From positions 92,735 to 156,734 of the forward strand of contig CAWELN010000020.1 of NCBI GenBank assembly GCA_963809795.1: a DNA stretch of 64,000 nt. Direction: 5' to 3'. Each line of letters begins with the position of its first letter. The first letter of the stretch is position 1. The notes beneath the pieces were generated by a model that saw nothing but the letters and a program-made list of their open reading frames with translations, searched no databases and was not told where the DNA came from. This document shows positions 26,083 to 35,472 of this stretch, piece by piece. The stretch is from DASUAS01 sp963809795 (lineage in GTDB: Bacteria; Actinomycetota; Acidimicrobiia; IMCC26256; DASPTH01). The position numbers were made by a program, and so were the translations under genes.

Positions 26083-26922
26083 CTACGGCAGCCCGGCGTG
26101 CGGGACGTCGACCCGCACCGTGCGGATGGTGCCGGTGCCGGTGCCCACCACGTCCTCGTCGCGCGCGCTGGCCGCGGCGACCACGAACAGGGTGCACCCG
26201 TCGTCGCCGCCGAGCGCGCACGCGAACGTGTTCTGGCCCACCTCGATGCGGTCGGCGACCTCACCGCCCTCCCGCACCCGGACCACCGAGGTCCCGGCGG
26301 CGTCGGCGAACCAGATCGCACCCTCGGCATCCAGCGTGCACCCGTCGGGCATCACGTCGCCGAGGTCGGCCCACACGCGGCGGTCGTGCAGCGTGCCGTC
26401 GGCCGCGATCGTGAAGGCGGTCGCCCGCCGGCCGAACGTCTCGCCCACGACGAGCGTCGTGCCGTCGGGGGTGATCACGGAGCCGTTCGGGAACTCGAGT
26501 CCCTCGGCCACCACCGTCACCTCACCGTCGGCTGCGACGCGCGCCAGGGTCGTGGGGCGTGGCGCGGTCCCGAGCTCGAACCCGAAATTGCCGACGTAGG
26601 CGCTGCCGTCGCCGGCGACCACCATGTCGTTGCACCGACCGGTGGCGACGCTCGACAGGTCGCCATGGCACGTCTGCGTGCCGTCCGGCTCCACCCGGAC
26701 GACGCGCCGCGACTCCATGGCGACCACGAGCAGCCGACCGTCCGGGAGCCAGCCCAGCCCACTCGGGAAGTCGTCGAGCTCGACCTCGACGACCCGCTCG
26801 CCGTCGTCGCCGACGCTCGAGACGGTGTGCTGGTGGAAGTCGGAGAACCAGAGCCGATCGTCGTGCCAGCGCGGCCCTTCGCCGAAGTCGATGCCGCTGA
26901 CGAGGACGGGGGGCCCGGACAC
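26083..26922 (-). CDS. SMP-30/gluconolactonase family protein
   Basis: A 279-residue six-bladed beta-propeller lactonase. Metal ligands are visible: Glu in FGEGPRWH (about 16), Asn in LEFPNGSVITPDG and Asp in MPDGCTLDAEG. It hydrolyses a sugar lactone or related ester. GTG 26922 lies 7 nt after a minus-strand TAGGCT. Divergent from a sorbitol-type dehydrogenase, so both may act in one polyol or sugar-acid pathway; that is inference. Confidence 0.85.
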   Translation of the reverse strand: MSGPPVLVSGIDFGEGPRWHDDRLWFSDFHQHTVSSVGDDGERVVEVELDDFPSGLGWLPDGRLLVVAMESRRVVRVEPDGTQTCHGDLSSVATGRCNDMVVAGDGSAYVGNFGFELGTAPRPTTLARVAADGEVTVVAEGLEFPNGSVITPDGTTLVVGETFGRRATAFTIAADGTLHDRRVWADLGDVMPDGCTLDAEGAIWFADAAGTSVVRVREGGEVADRIEVGQNTFACALGGDDGCTLFVVAAASARDEDVVGTGTGTIRTVRVDVPHAGLP

Positions 26923-26929
26923 GCGGGCG

Positions 26930-27049
26930 AGCCTACGGCTCGAGCGCGGCGGCGGCGGCTTTGCCGACCGGCGACGCATGAGCCGGCGCTTGCGCCGGCG
27001 ACCAAGAAAGGCGGCGGGCGCCGAAGGCGCCAAGAGGGACGCGTAGGCT
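26930..27049. promoter_or_regulatory. Two mirror TAGGCT promoters with two perfect hairpins between them
   Basis: Minus-strand TAGGCT (26935-26930) is 7 nt before GTG 26922; plus-strand TAGGCT (27044-27049) is 6 nt before ATG 27056. Between them lie two perfect inverted repeats: GCCGGCGC-TT-GCGCCGGC (26982-26999) and GGCGCC-GAA-GGCGCC (27017-27031). Neither is followed by a T-run, and the genes diverge, so they are not ordinary terminators. Confidence 0.6.
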
Positions 27050-27055
27050 CGACCC

Positions 27056-28039
27056 ATGCGTGCAGCCGTGCTGAACGACGACCACCAGCTCGAGGTGACC
27101 GAGATCGCCGATCCGTCGCCCGGCCCGGGTGAGCTCGTGCTGAAGGTGGCGGCCTGCGGCATCTGCGGCTCCGACCTGAAGCTCCGGCCCGCGATGCCGG
27201 CGGGACTGGTGATGGGGCACGAGTTCTGCGGCGAGGTCGTCGCCACCGGCGCCGACACCGATCCGGCCTTCCGCGAGGGACGCCACGTCACCGCACTCCC
27301 GCTCATCGGCTGCGGTCGCTGCCTGGCGTGCCTCGCCGGCGAGCCCGCGCACTGCGAGCAGGCCGACATGGTCGGCGTGGGCGGCAGCCCCGGCGGGTTC
27401 GCCGAGTACGTGCGCGTCCACCAGCGCGAGACGGTCGGTCTGCCCGAGCACATCGATCACACGCTCGGCGCGCTGGTCGAACCGCTCGCCGTCGGCCTGC
27501 ACGCGGTCGAGCGTGCGCACATCCGCTCGGGCGACAAGGTGCTGGTCGTCGGCGCGGGCCCGGTCGGGCTCTCGGTGATCACGTGGGCCGCGCGCAGTGG
27601 CGCCGGTGAGCTCGTCGTGTCCGACCCGTCGGCGGTGCGGCGCGAGGCCGCCGCGCAGTTCGGGGCGACTCGCACCGTGGATCCCGAGGCCGAGCCCCTC
27701 GAAGCCCGCTACGACGTGGTGATCGAGTGCGTCGGCCTCCCCGGGATGACCGACGTGTGCGTGCGCGCCGCCGCCCTCCACGGGCACGTCGTGATCGCCG
27801 GCGTGTGCACCAAGCCCGATCCCTACGTGCCGATCATGGCCCTCATGAAAGAGCTCACCATGGACTTCGTCGTGTACTACACGCGACGCGAGTTCTTCGC
27901 CGTCAGCGACGCGCTCGCGCACGACGCCGTCGACGCGGCTGCGTTCGTCACCAAGCGGGTCGGGCTCGAGGGTGCCGACGACGCGTTCACCGAGCTCATC
28001 GAAGCCAAGGACCAGCGCAAGATCCTCGTGCTCCCCTGA
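27056..28039 (+). CDS. Zinc-dependent medium-chain alcohol dehydrogenase
   Basis: A 327-residue MDR dehydrogenase. Catalytic zinc ligands are Cys in ACGICGSD (about 37) and GHEFCGE (about 57-58). A structural-zinc lobe with four Cys is seen in GCGRCLACLAGEPAHCEQ. The nucleotide loop is VVGAGPVGLSV (about 165) and VVSDPS suggests NAD. The Zn lobe and length are like sorbitol or threonine dehydrogenases. Leaderless TAGGCT promoter. Confidence 0.87.
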   Translation: MRAAVLNDDHQLEVTEIADPSPGPGELVLKVAACGICGSDLKLRPAMPAGLVMGHEFCGEVVATGADTDPAFREGRHVTALPLIGCGRCLACLAGEPAHCEQADMVGVGGSPGGFAEYVRVHQRETVGLPEHIDHTLGALVEPLAVGLHAVERAHIRSGDKVLVVGAGPVGLSVITWAARSGAGELVVSDPSAVRREAAAQFGATRTVDPEAEPLEARYDVVIECVGLPGMTDVCVRAAALHGHVVIAGVCTKPDPYVPIMALMKELTMDFVVYYTRREFFAVSDALAHDAVDAAAFVTKRVGLEGADDAFTELIEAKDQRKILVLP

Positions 28040-28048
28040 GGGTCCGGG

Positions 28049-28471
28049 TCAGGGCAGCGCCACCGTCGCGGTCGCCGGCACCAGCACCGTCTCGGGCGCG
28101 TCGTGGTCGACGACCGCGAGATCGAGGTCGACCAGCCGTCGGCCGTCCTCGTCGCGCACGGCGGTGACGGTGCCCCGGGCCTCGACGGTCATCCCGCGGT
28201 TGTTGGGCGCCCGGAAGCTGCACGACATCGCGACGATGCGGCCCTCGTCGCCCATCCAGTCGCGCACGAGGTTGTGCAGGTACGACCACATGAGGTTGCC
28301 CATGCCGAACGCACCGGCGAAGCCCTGGGCCCGCCCGGCCTCGTCGTCCATGTGGATGGGTACGAACTCGTCGTTGACGGCGGCATACCGGTTCCAGTTG
28401 TGGAAGCCGGTGGTGCGCACGAACGGCGGCAGCTCGGTGCCGACGCTGACGGTGTCGCGGTCGACGGCCAT
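28049..28471 (-). CDS. MaoC-like hydratase, catalytic subunit
   Basis: A 140-residue hot-dog protein that keeps the hydratase-2 dyad: YAAVNDEFVPIHMDDEAGRA (Asp about 34, His about 40), followed by GFAGAFGMGNLMW. It lies 2 nt after its partner gene, and the two resemble split (R)-hydratases such as HadAB or ChsH1-ChsH2, where one subunit carries the active site. Likely hydrates a 2-enoyl-CoA. Confidence 0.82.
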   Translation of the reverse strand: MAVDRDTVSVGTELPPFVRTTGFHNWNRYAAVNDEFVPIHMDDEAGRAQGFAGAFGMGNLMWSYLHNLVRDWMGDEGRIVAMSCSFRAPNNRGMTVEARGTVTAVRDEDGRRLVDLDLAVVDHDAPETVLVPATATVALP

Positions 28472-28473
28472 GT

Positions 28474-29001
28474 TCAGTACCGGATCAGCGTGTTGCGCGA
28501 CGTCTTGACCGTCTCGCCCCGCTGGTTGGTCCAGGTGTCCTCGCTCGTGGTGAAGAGCATGAGGCCCAGGCGTCCTTCCCGTTCCGAGTAGCCCGCGAGC
28601 GTGGTGACCGACGTGATGACGTCACCCGGTCGCATGCGCACGCCGTACTCCACCTCGGTCCCGCCGTTGATGAGCGACTGCGTCGCCGCCTTCTCCACGC
28701 CCAGGACCTCCTCCGCGCTCACGAACCCGCCCGCGGCGCGCGTCACCACACCCGCGTCGGCCTCGGTCCGGGTCAGCCAGGCGAACGGGTTGAAGTCCTC
28801 GGGGGCGACGATCCCGCCGTGCGACGTGCCCGCCGCGTACTCGGCATCCCAGAACAACCGCGGCGCGGACTCCGGGTAGTAGACGGCGATCGCCCACCGG
28901 CGGATGTCGGAGTCGGTGATCGGGAACGACGTGCTCCGTCGCAGCTCGAGGCCGACGATGTCGCGCATCTGCGGTGTGATGTGCGTGCGTTCGGGTGCCA
29001 T
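28474..29001 (-). CDS. FAS1-like dehydratase / MaoC N-terminal domain subunit
   Basis: A 175-residue hot-dog protein without the Asp/His dyad, containing LELRRSTSFPITDSDIRRWAIAVYYPE, FNPFAWLTRTE, NGGTEVEYGVRMRPGDVITSV and the C-terminus ETVKTSRNTLIRY, typical of the N-terminal half of FAS1-like dehydratases. It probably binds acyl-CoA and dimerises with the downstream catalytic subunit. A minus-strand TAAGCT lies 9 nt before ATG 29001. Confidence 0.83.
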   Translation of the reverse strand: MAPERTHITPQMRDIVGLELRRSTSFPITDSDIRRWAIAVYYPESAPRLFWDAEYAAGTSHGGIVAPEDFNPFAWLTRTEADAGVVTRAAGGFVSAEEVLGVEKAATQSLINGGTEVEYGVRMRPGDVITSVTTLAGYSEREGRLGLMLFTTSEDTWTNQRGETVKTSRNTLIRY

Positions 29002-29028
29002 TGGCGGCGGAGCTTACGCTGCACACGC

Positions 29029-29805
29029 TCAGAGGCGGTACCCGCCGTCGACGCTGATCACCTGGCCGGTGATGCCGGCGCCGTCGTCGGACGCGAGCAG
29101 GGTGGCCATGCCCGCGAGCTCCTCGGGCTCGAGCACCCGGTGCTGCGCGTTGTCGGCGTGGGCCAGGGCCCTCGCCTCCTCGACCGTCGTCCGATTGCGC
29201 GCCGCCACCTTCTCGAAATCGAGCAGCGACGTGTTGGTCCACCCCGGGCACAGGAGGTTCACGGTGATGCCATGCGTGCCACTCGCCTGCGCGAGCTGCT
29301 TGGTGAAGCCGATGAGCGCGTGCTTGGCGGTGGTGTAGGCGAGGGTGCCGGCGGCGCGCTTGGACGCACCCGACCCGATGCTGATGATGCGGCCGAACCG
29401 CTGCTCGCGCATCGCCGGGAGCGCGGCGCGGGTCGTCCACCACGCAGAGGTGAGGTTCAGGGCGAGCGTGTCCTCGAACGACGCGTCGTCACCCGTGAAC
29501 GGATCGTGGGCACGGCCGACCGTGCCACCCACGTTGTTCACGAGGACGTCGACGCGACCGAAGCGCGCCACCGCCTCCTCCACCGGACGGCGCGCGTCGT
29601 CGCGGTCGGACGCGTCGGCGACGACCGCCAGTCCGGATGCACCGCCCTCGTCGGCCACCGCGGCGAGCACGGCGTCGAGGTCGGAGGCGGTGCGGGACGA
29701 GACCACGACGGTGGCGCCTTCGCGGGCGAAGCGCAGCGCCAGCGCCCGCCCGATCCCCCGCCCGCCCCCGGTGACGACGGCGATCCGGCCCGCGAGCTGC
29801 CCCAC
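29029..29805 (-). CDS. Short-chain dehydrogenase/reductase
   Basis: A 258-residue SDR with TGGGRGIGRALALRF, VVVSSRT (NADP-leaning), DASDRDD, VNNVGG, catalytic Ser in ISIGSGASK, YTTAK and NLLCPGWTNT, ending VISVDGGYRL. GTG 29805 lies 6 nt after a minus-strand TAAGGT that overlaps the acyl-CoA dehydrogenase promoter. The hydratase genes follow 28 nt downstream, so a beta-oxidation-like unit of dehydrogenase plus hydratase is inferred. Confidence 0.87.
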   Translation of the reverse strand: MGQLAGRIAVVTGGGRGIGRALALRFAREGATVVVSSRTASDLDAVLAAVADEGGASGLAVVADASDRDDARRPVEEAVARFGRVDVLVNNVGGTVGRAHDPFTGDDASFEDTLALNLTSAWWTTRAALPAMREQRFGRIISIGSGASKRAAGTLAYTTAKHALIGFTKQLAQASGTHGITVNLLCPGWTNTSLLDFEKVAARNRTTVEEARALAHADNAQHRVLEPEELAGMATLLASDDGAGITGQVISVDGGYRL

Positions 29806-29811
29806 GGACCG

Positions 29812-29821
29812 ACCTTATACT
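29812..29821. promoter_or_regulatory. Bidirectional leaderless promoter with shared -10 dinucleotide
   Basis: ACCTTATACT holds TATACT (29816-29821), 7 nt before ATG 29829, and TAAGGT on the minus strand (29817-29812), 6 nt before GTG 29805. Only 23 bp separate the two start codons, so both mRNAs should start at or next to the start codon. Confidence 0.6.
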
Positions 29822-29828
29822 CCGCGTC

Positions 29829-31120
<1,292 letters not shown>

Positions 31121-31127
<7 letters not shown>

Positions 31128-31182
31128 TGCAGCTGGGGACGCCGCAACGGAATCGACCCATCTGATGGAGGGGCGCTGATGG
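31121..31182 (+). repeat. Decayed hairpin element with two coupled mini-ORFs
   Basis: CTGATG occurs three times, at 31124, 31162 and 31176. In each, a TGA stop overlaps an ATG start: acyl-CoA dehydrogenase stop to a 12-codon ORF (MQLGTPQRNRPI, 31127-31165), then a 4-codon ORF (MEGR, 31165-31179), then the APH gene. ATGCAGC and GGGACGCCG...CGGAATCGACC match the two ends of the 52-bp core at 17023 and 19856 with most of the hairpin lost. The peptide GTPQRNRP parallels GTPERNGP of the 2883 element. Confidence 0.65.
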
Positions 31183-32225
31183 CGGCCGAGCAGACCAACC
31201 CGGTCGACGTGGCCGAGGCGGTGGCCCCGGATCGGCTCGGTCCCTGGATCGCCGAGCACGTCCCCGACGCGAACGGGACCGTCGAGGTGACGCAGATCGC
31301 GGGCGGGTCGTCGAACCTCACGTTCAAGGTCGCCGACGGCAAGCACGAGTGGGTGCTGCGCCGGCCGCCGCTCCGACACGTCCTCGCCACCGCGCACGAC
31401 ATGGGCCGCGAGCACCGGGTGCAGTCGGCGCTCGAGGCCACCGACGTGCCGGTCGCGGCGCAGGTCGCGGCGTGCGACGACGAGTCGGTGATCGGCGCGC
31501 CCTTCTACATGATGGAGTACCTCGACGGCGTGGTCTACGACGACGTCGATGCCACCTCCGCGCTCACCGAGGACCAGGGCCGGGCGGCGTCCTACGAGCT
31601 GGTCGACGTGCTGGCCCGACTGCACGCGGTCGACTACGAGGCGGTCGGCCTCGGCGGCTTCGGCCGTCCGGCCGGGTACCTCGCCCGCCAGGTGGCGCGC
31701 TGGCAGACGCAGTGGGAGAAGTCGAAGACGGTCGAGATGCCGGTCGTCGACGAGGTCGCGCAACGCCTCGAACGACGGCTCCCCGCCGAGAGCCGCCACG
31801 CGATCGTCCACGGTGACTACAGCTTCAACAACACGATGTTCCGCCGCGACGACCCCACGCGCATCCAGGCCGTCCTCGATTGGGAGATGTCGACGCTCGG
31901 CGATCCGCTCACCGACGTCGGGATGGTCGCGGTCTACTGGACCGAGGTCGGCGAGATCATGTGGCGCAACCGCAAGCCGCAGGCCCACCGCGCCAACGCC
32001 GGGTTCCCCGATGTCGACTCGTTGCTCGAACGCTACGCGGTGACCAGCGGCACCGATCTCTCGCAGATCGACTTCTACCGCGCGTTCGCGACGTACAAGC
32101 TCGCGGTCATCGCCCAGGGGGGCGCGCGGCGCGTCGAGCACACCGATCCCGAGCGGGCGGGCCGGGTCACCGGCACCGTCGCCCAGCTCGCCGAGCTCGC
32201 GCTCGGGTTGACGGAGGAGTACTGA
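31179..32225 (+). CDS. APH-fold phosphotransferase (ACAD10-type kinase)
   Basis: A 348-residue kinase-fold protein. It has IAGGSSNLTFKVAD (phosphate loop), WVLRRPP (ATP Lys/Arg strand), catalytic loop VHGDYSFNNTMF near residue 210 and metal motif VLDWEMSTLGDPLTDVG. The neighbour acyl-CoA dehydrogenase suggests phosphorylation of a 4-hydroxyacyl-CoA before dehydration. GGAGGGG precedes the ATG, which also overlaps a mini-ORF stop; the TGA overlaps the GST start (TGATG). Confidence 0.86.
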   Translation: MAAEQTNPVDVAEAVAPDRLGPWIAEHVPDANGTVEVTQIAGGSSNLTFKVADGKHEWVLRRPPLRHVLATAHDMGREHRVQSALEATDVPVAAQVAACDDESVIGAPFYMMEYLDGVVYDDVDATSALTEDQGRAASYELVDVLARLHAVDYEAVGLGGFGRPAGYLARQVARWQTQWEKSKTVEMPVVDEVAQRLERRLPAESRHAIVHGDYSFNNTMFRRDDPTRIQAVLDWEMSTLGDPLTDVGMVAVYWTEVGEIMWRNRKPQAHRANAGFPDVDSLLERYAVTSGTDLSQIDFYRAFATYKLAVIAQGGARRVEHTDPERAGRVTGTVAQLAELALGLTEEY

Positions 32226-33217
32226 TGACGGTCTCGCTCGGTGGTGTCGCCAGCCCGGTCGACTTCGATCACTACGGCGACTACGCGCCGCCGCCCGGGG
32301 CCTACGTGCAGCGCGGTGACATCGCCACGCTCACCTACCCCATCGACGGTCGCATCACCGACGACGGCTCCTCGCCGTTCCGGGCCGAACCCGGGCGCTA
32401 CCACCTCTACTACTCGCTCTACTGCCCGTGGGCGCAGCGGCCGCTGATCGCGCTCAAGCTCCGCGGGCTCGAAGACATCGTGTCGTCGTCCGCGGTCGAC
32501 CCGGTGCGCGACGGTCGCGGCTGGGCCTTCCGCGAGGGCCGGGGCCACGAACCGGATCCGGTGAACGGCTTCACGTTGTTGCAGGACGCGTACCTGGCGA
32601 CCGACCCCGGCTTCGCCGGCCACATCTCGGTGCCGGCGCTGTGGGATCGCGAGACCAACCGGCTGGTCAGCAACCACTACGCGACCATGACCATCGACCT
32701 CGAGACGCAGTTCGCCGGGTGGGCCGACCCTGCCGTCGACCTGTACCCGGCGGGCCGGCGCGACGACATCGAGCGCACCGACGCGGAGATCGTGCGCACC
32801 CTGGCGACCGGTGCGTACGCGGCGATGGCCGCGCCTGACCAGGAGGCGTACGACGCCATCAGCAGCCGCGTCTACGACGCCCTCGCCTCGTTCGAGGCAC
32901 GCCTCGGTCAGCGGCGCTTCCTCGTCGGCGACGGCATCACCGACGCCGACCTGCTCCTGTACGTGAACCTCATCCGCTTCGACGCGGTCGCGGTGCCCCT
33001 CGGGCGCCTCACCCGCAAGCGGCTCGTCGACCACCCCCACCTGTGGGCCTACGTGCGCGACCTCTACGCGCGTCCGGCGTTCCGGGAGACCACCGACCTC
33101 GACCACATCGTGCGGGGCACCTTCGGCACCGGCGCCGGCATCCGCAGCAACCGGATCGTCCCCGACCTCCCCGACGTCGACTGGGACGCGCCGCACGGTC
33201 GCGACACCCTGGGCTGA
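32225..33217 (+). CDS. Xi-class glutathione transferase / glutathionyl-hydroquinone reductase-like
   Basis: A 330-residue GST of the xi class, recognised by RYHLYYSLYCPWAQRPLIALKLRGLED (key motif CPWAQR; typical CPWAHR), SVPALWDRETNRLVSNHYATM and the C-terminal helical domain with RRFLVGDGITDADLLLYVNLIRFD. Such enzymes reduce thiol conjugates of quinones through the Cys. Most actinobacteria use mycothiol, so the physiological thiol is uncertain. Translationally coupled to the APH gene. Confidence 0.85.
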   Translation: MTVSLGGVASPVDFDHYGDYAPPPGAYVQRGDIATLTYPIDGRITDDGSSPFRAEPGRYHLYYSLYCPWAQRPLIALKLRGLEDIVSSSAVDPVRDGRGWAFREGRGHEPDPVNGFTLLQDAYLATDPGFAGHISVPALWDRETNRLVSNHYATMTIDLETQFAGWADPAVDLYPAGRRDDIERTDAEIVRTLATGAYAAMAAPDQEAYDAISSRVYDALASFEARLGQRRFLVGDGITDADLLLYVNLIRFDAVAVPLGRLTRKRLVDHPHLWAYVRDLYARPAFRETTDLDHIVRGTFGTGAGIRSNRIVPDLPDVDWDAPHGRDTLG

Positions 33218-33233
33218 TCCCTTCCGGCCCGGG

Positions 33234-33593
33234 CTACAGGAGGCGGGCGAAGCTCAGCTCGTGGCCGTCGGGGTCGAGGACGTGGAAGTACCGCTCGCCC
33301 CACGGGGCATCGGCCGGCGCCATCTCCGGCTCGTAGCCGTGGGCCCGGGCGCGTGCGTGCATCACGTCGACGTCGGCGACCCAGAAGATGACCCGGCCCC
33401 AGATCGCCGGCACCGGGGCGTGCGCCGGGTCGAGCTGGATGTTCAGGAAGCCCTGCCCGACGCGGTAGGTGGTGAACGTCGCCTCCGGCCCGCCGAGCAT
33501 CCGGTCGAAGCCGAGCGCGGCGTAGAAGGCGTGGGATCGGGCCATGTCGGCGGTCACCAGCGTGACCGCGTTGATCATCTCGATGCCGCTCAC
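33234..33593 (-). CDS. VOC family (glyoxalase/bleomycin-resistance-like) protein
   Basis: A 119-residue single VOC protein: VTLVTADMARSHAFYAALGF, then VIFWVADVDVMHARARAHG and YFHVLDPDGHELSFARLL. His and Glu metal positions are only partly identifiable. Likely a small-molecule binding or lyase protein. Convergent with the GST gene, 16 bp apart. Confidence 0.82.
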   Translation of the reverse strand: MSGIEMINAVTLVTADMARSHAFYAALGFDRMLGGPEATFTTYRVGQGFLNIQLDPAHAPVPAIWGRVIFWVADVDVMHARARAHGYEPEMAPADAPWGERYFHVLDPDGHELSFARLL

Positions 33594-33660
33594 GCCCGCA
33601 CCCCGGTCATCCCGTCATCATGCTCGTTTCGGGGCCTTGCGGCGCGGGTACCCGGCTCCC

Positions 33661-33852
33661 GTGAACGAACGCAGTCCCGACGAGGTCGATGCCGACATCG
33701 ACGCCGAGCGCACCGTCACCGACGATCAGGTCGAAGTGGAGGGCGTGCCCGAGCCCATCGCCAGCGACCCCGACCGCGAGGTCGAGATCGACGTCGAGGG
33801 CGACCCGGAGCAGCCCGACCTCGGTGACTTCGAGGGCAACCTCAACGCGTGA
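33661..33852 (+). CDS. Small acidic hypothetical protein
   Basis: A 63-residue protein with about 40 percent Asp and Glu (e.g. DEVDADIDAERTVTDDQVEVEG and VEIDVEGDPEQPDLGDFEGN, of which the acidic clusters are the key feature). No hydrophobic core is evident, so it is probably disordered. GTG 33661 is 6 nt after TACCCG. Its stop overlaps the convergent PNPOx gene by 11 bp (TCA-N5-TGA). Function unknown. Confidence 0.6.
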   Translation: MNERSPDEVDADIDAERTVTDDQVEVEGVPEPIASDPDREVEIDVEGDPEQPDLGDFEGNLNA

Positions 33853-34456
33853 CCGCGCCGGGGTCCGCCACCGGTTCGCCCCGCTCCAGCCACACGGGGA
33901 TCACCCCGGCCCAGACCGGCAGCCCGAGGTCCTCGGGGTCGTCGACCGGGCCGGCCGCCCGCACCTTCACCGACGCCTCGTCGACGGGGACGCGCAGCAC
34001 CAGGGTCTTGCGGAGCTCGAGGTCGTTGGCGGGGCGTGCGACCGCGCTGCGTCCCGTCACCGAGTGCTCGACCACCGCGTCGAACGCGCGGCGCTTCTCC
34101 GCCTCGCCGTCGACGCGCTCGGCCCGTCCGTAGAGCACGACGCAGCGGTAGTTCATCGAGTGGTGCATGGCGGCGCGTGCGAGGACCAGCCCGTCGAGCA
34201 GGGTCACGGTCACGCACACGTCGGCCCCGCTCGAACCGCGGAGCAACCCGTTGCCGACTGCGCCGTGGAGGTAGAGCGTGTCGTCGACCCGGCCGTACGT
34301 CATCGGGAGGACGCACGGCCGGCCGTCGACCACGACGCCGACGTGCGCGACCAGGGCCTCGTCGAGGATGGTGTACGCCAGCGCGCGGTCGAAGCTGCCC
34401 CGGTCGGCGCGGCGGCGCAGCTTCGTTCGTGACGTCTCGCGCAGCCCCTCGCTCAT
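33842..34456 (-). CDS. Pyridoxamine 5'-phosphate oxidase family (FMN/F420 split-barrel) protein
   Basis: A 204-residue split-barrel flavin or F420 binding protein. The pattern DRGSFDRALAYTILDEALVAHVGVVVDGRPCVLPM, then LYLHGAVGNGLLRG and HSMNYRCVVLYGRAE, is typical of the PNPOx-like group that includes nitroimidazole-antibiotic resistance (NimA-like) proteins. Cofactor not determinable. Divergent from the SDR at 34568. Confidence 0.83.
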   Translation of the reverse strand: MSEGLRETSRTKLRRRADRGSFDRALAYTILDEALVAHVGVVVDGRPCVLPMTYGRVDDTLYLHGAVGNGLLRGSSGADVCVTVTLLDGLVLARAAMHHSMNYRCVVLYGRAERVDGEAEKRRAFDAVVEHSVTGRSAVARPANDLELRKTLVLRVPVDEASVKVRAAGPVDDPEDLGLPVWAGVIPVWLERGEPVADPGAVTR

Positions 34457-34567
34457 CGCTTCATGGTGTCAGCCCGGAGCCGGTGCAGGCGCGGAATTTC
34501 GCTCCCCACCTACGTCGCCTCCAGGATCGAACCGACGAAGGCGGCGAGCGTGCGCCAGACTCCGGGG

Positions 34568-35398
34568 ATGAGCGGACTGATGTTGACGGGTCTCGACGGC
34601 AAGGTCGCGGTGGTCACCGGGGCCGGGCGCATGCGTTCCATCGGGCGGCCCATCGCGGTCGAGCTGGCGCAGGCCGGCTGCGACGTGGTGCTCACCGGCA
34701 CCGGCCGTTCCCCCGAGCGCTATCCGGACGACGAGAAGGAGGCCGGTTGGCGCGACATCGACTCCGTTGCCGACGAGGTGCGCGCGCTCGGGCGGCGAGC
34801 ACTGGCCGTCGTCAGCGACGTCGCCGACGCCGACGCGGTCGAACGTCTGGCCGACCAGGTCGTCGGCGAGCTCGGGCGGGTCGACATCGTCGTGAACAAC
34901 GCGGGCGCGGCGCGTGGTGAGGATCGGGTCCCGGTGGTCGACCTGCCCATCGAGCAGTGGCGCACCGTGATCGACGTGAACCTCAACGGCACCTTCTACA
35001 TGAGCCGCGCGTTCGGCCGGCGACTGGTCGCGCAGGGCGACGGCGGGAGCATCGTGAACATCTCGTCGATCGGCGGGAAGATGATGGCGGCGCGCACCGC
35101 CGCCTACGCGGCATCGAAGGCGGGCATCCACGCGCTCACGTGCGCGATGGCGTCCGAGCTCGGGCACGACGGCATCCGCGTGAACGCGATCTGCCCCGGC
35201 ATCATCGACACCTACCGGCTCGACGACATCCCCCGCGGCGAGCAGTTCGACAACCTGGTCGCACGCTCGATCCCGTTGGGCCGCGCCGGTGCCGGCGAGG
35301 ACATCGGCTGGATGACCGTGTACCTGTGCTCGGACCAGGGCTCCTGGATCACCGGCCAGCTGTACACCGTCGACGGTGGCACCCTTCCCGGCCGCTGA
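34568..35398 (+). CDS. Short-chain dehydrogenase/reductase
   Basis: A 276-residue SDR: VAVVTGAGRMRSIGRPIA (an atypical glycine loop with a three-residue insertion), DVVLTGTGRSPERYPDDEKEAGWRD insert, DVADADAV, VNNAGAA, catalytic Ser in NISSIGG, YAASK, and ICPGIIDTYR, ending LYTVDGGTLPGR. The long acidic insert near residue 60 is unusual. The ATG lies 6 nt after CAGACT, so possibly leaderless. Confidence 0.87.
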   Translation: MSGLMLTGLDGKVAVVTGAGRMRSIGRPIAVELAQAGCDVVLTGTGRSPERYPDDEKEAGWRDIDSVADEVRALGRRALAVVSDVADADAVERLADQVVGELGRVDIVVNNAGAARGEDRVPVVDLPIEQWRTVIDVNLNGTFYMSRAFGRRLVAQGDGGSIVNISSIGGKMMAARTAAYAASKAGIHALTCAMASELGHDGIRVNAICPGIIDTYRLDDIPRGEQFDNLVARSIPLGRAGAGEDIGWMTVYLCSDQGSWITGQLYTVDGGTLPGR

Positions 35399-35411
35399 CC
35401 CACCCTTCCCC

Positions 35412-35461
35412 GAGCATCCGTCAGTACGCGCTCGCAGACGACCTACTACTGACGGTTGCTC
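35412..35461. repeat. 15-bp inverted repeat between convergent genes (copy 1)
   Basis: GAGCATCCGTCAGTA (35412-35426) is inverted at 35447-35461 as TACTGACGGTTGCTC, one mismatch over 15 bp, with a 20-bp spacer. The same arms recur at 47794-47843. It could act as a bidirectional terminator here, but no T-run follows, and the second copy lies between divergent genes. Confidence 0.75.
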
Positions 35462-35472
35462 GCCGGGGCGGC

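Noticed and set aside
27017..27031. Rho-independent terminator for the GGCGCC hairpin
   Set aside because: No T-run follows on either strand and both flanking genes point away.
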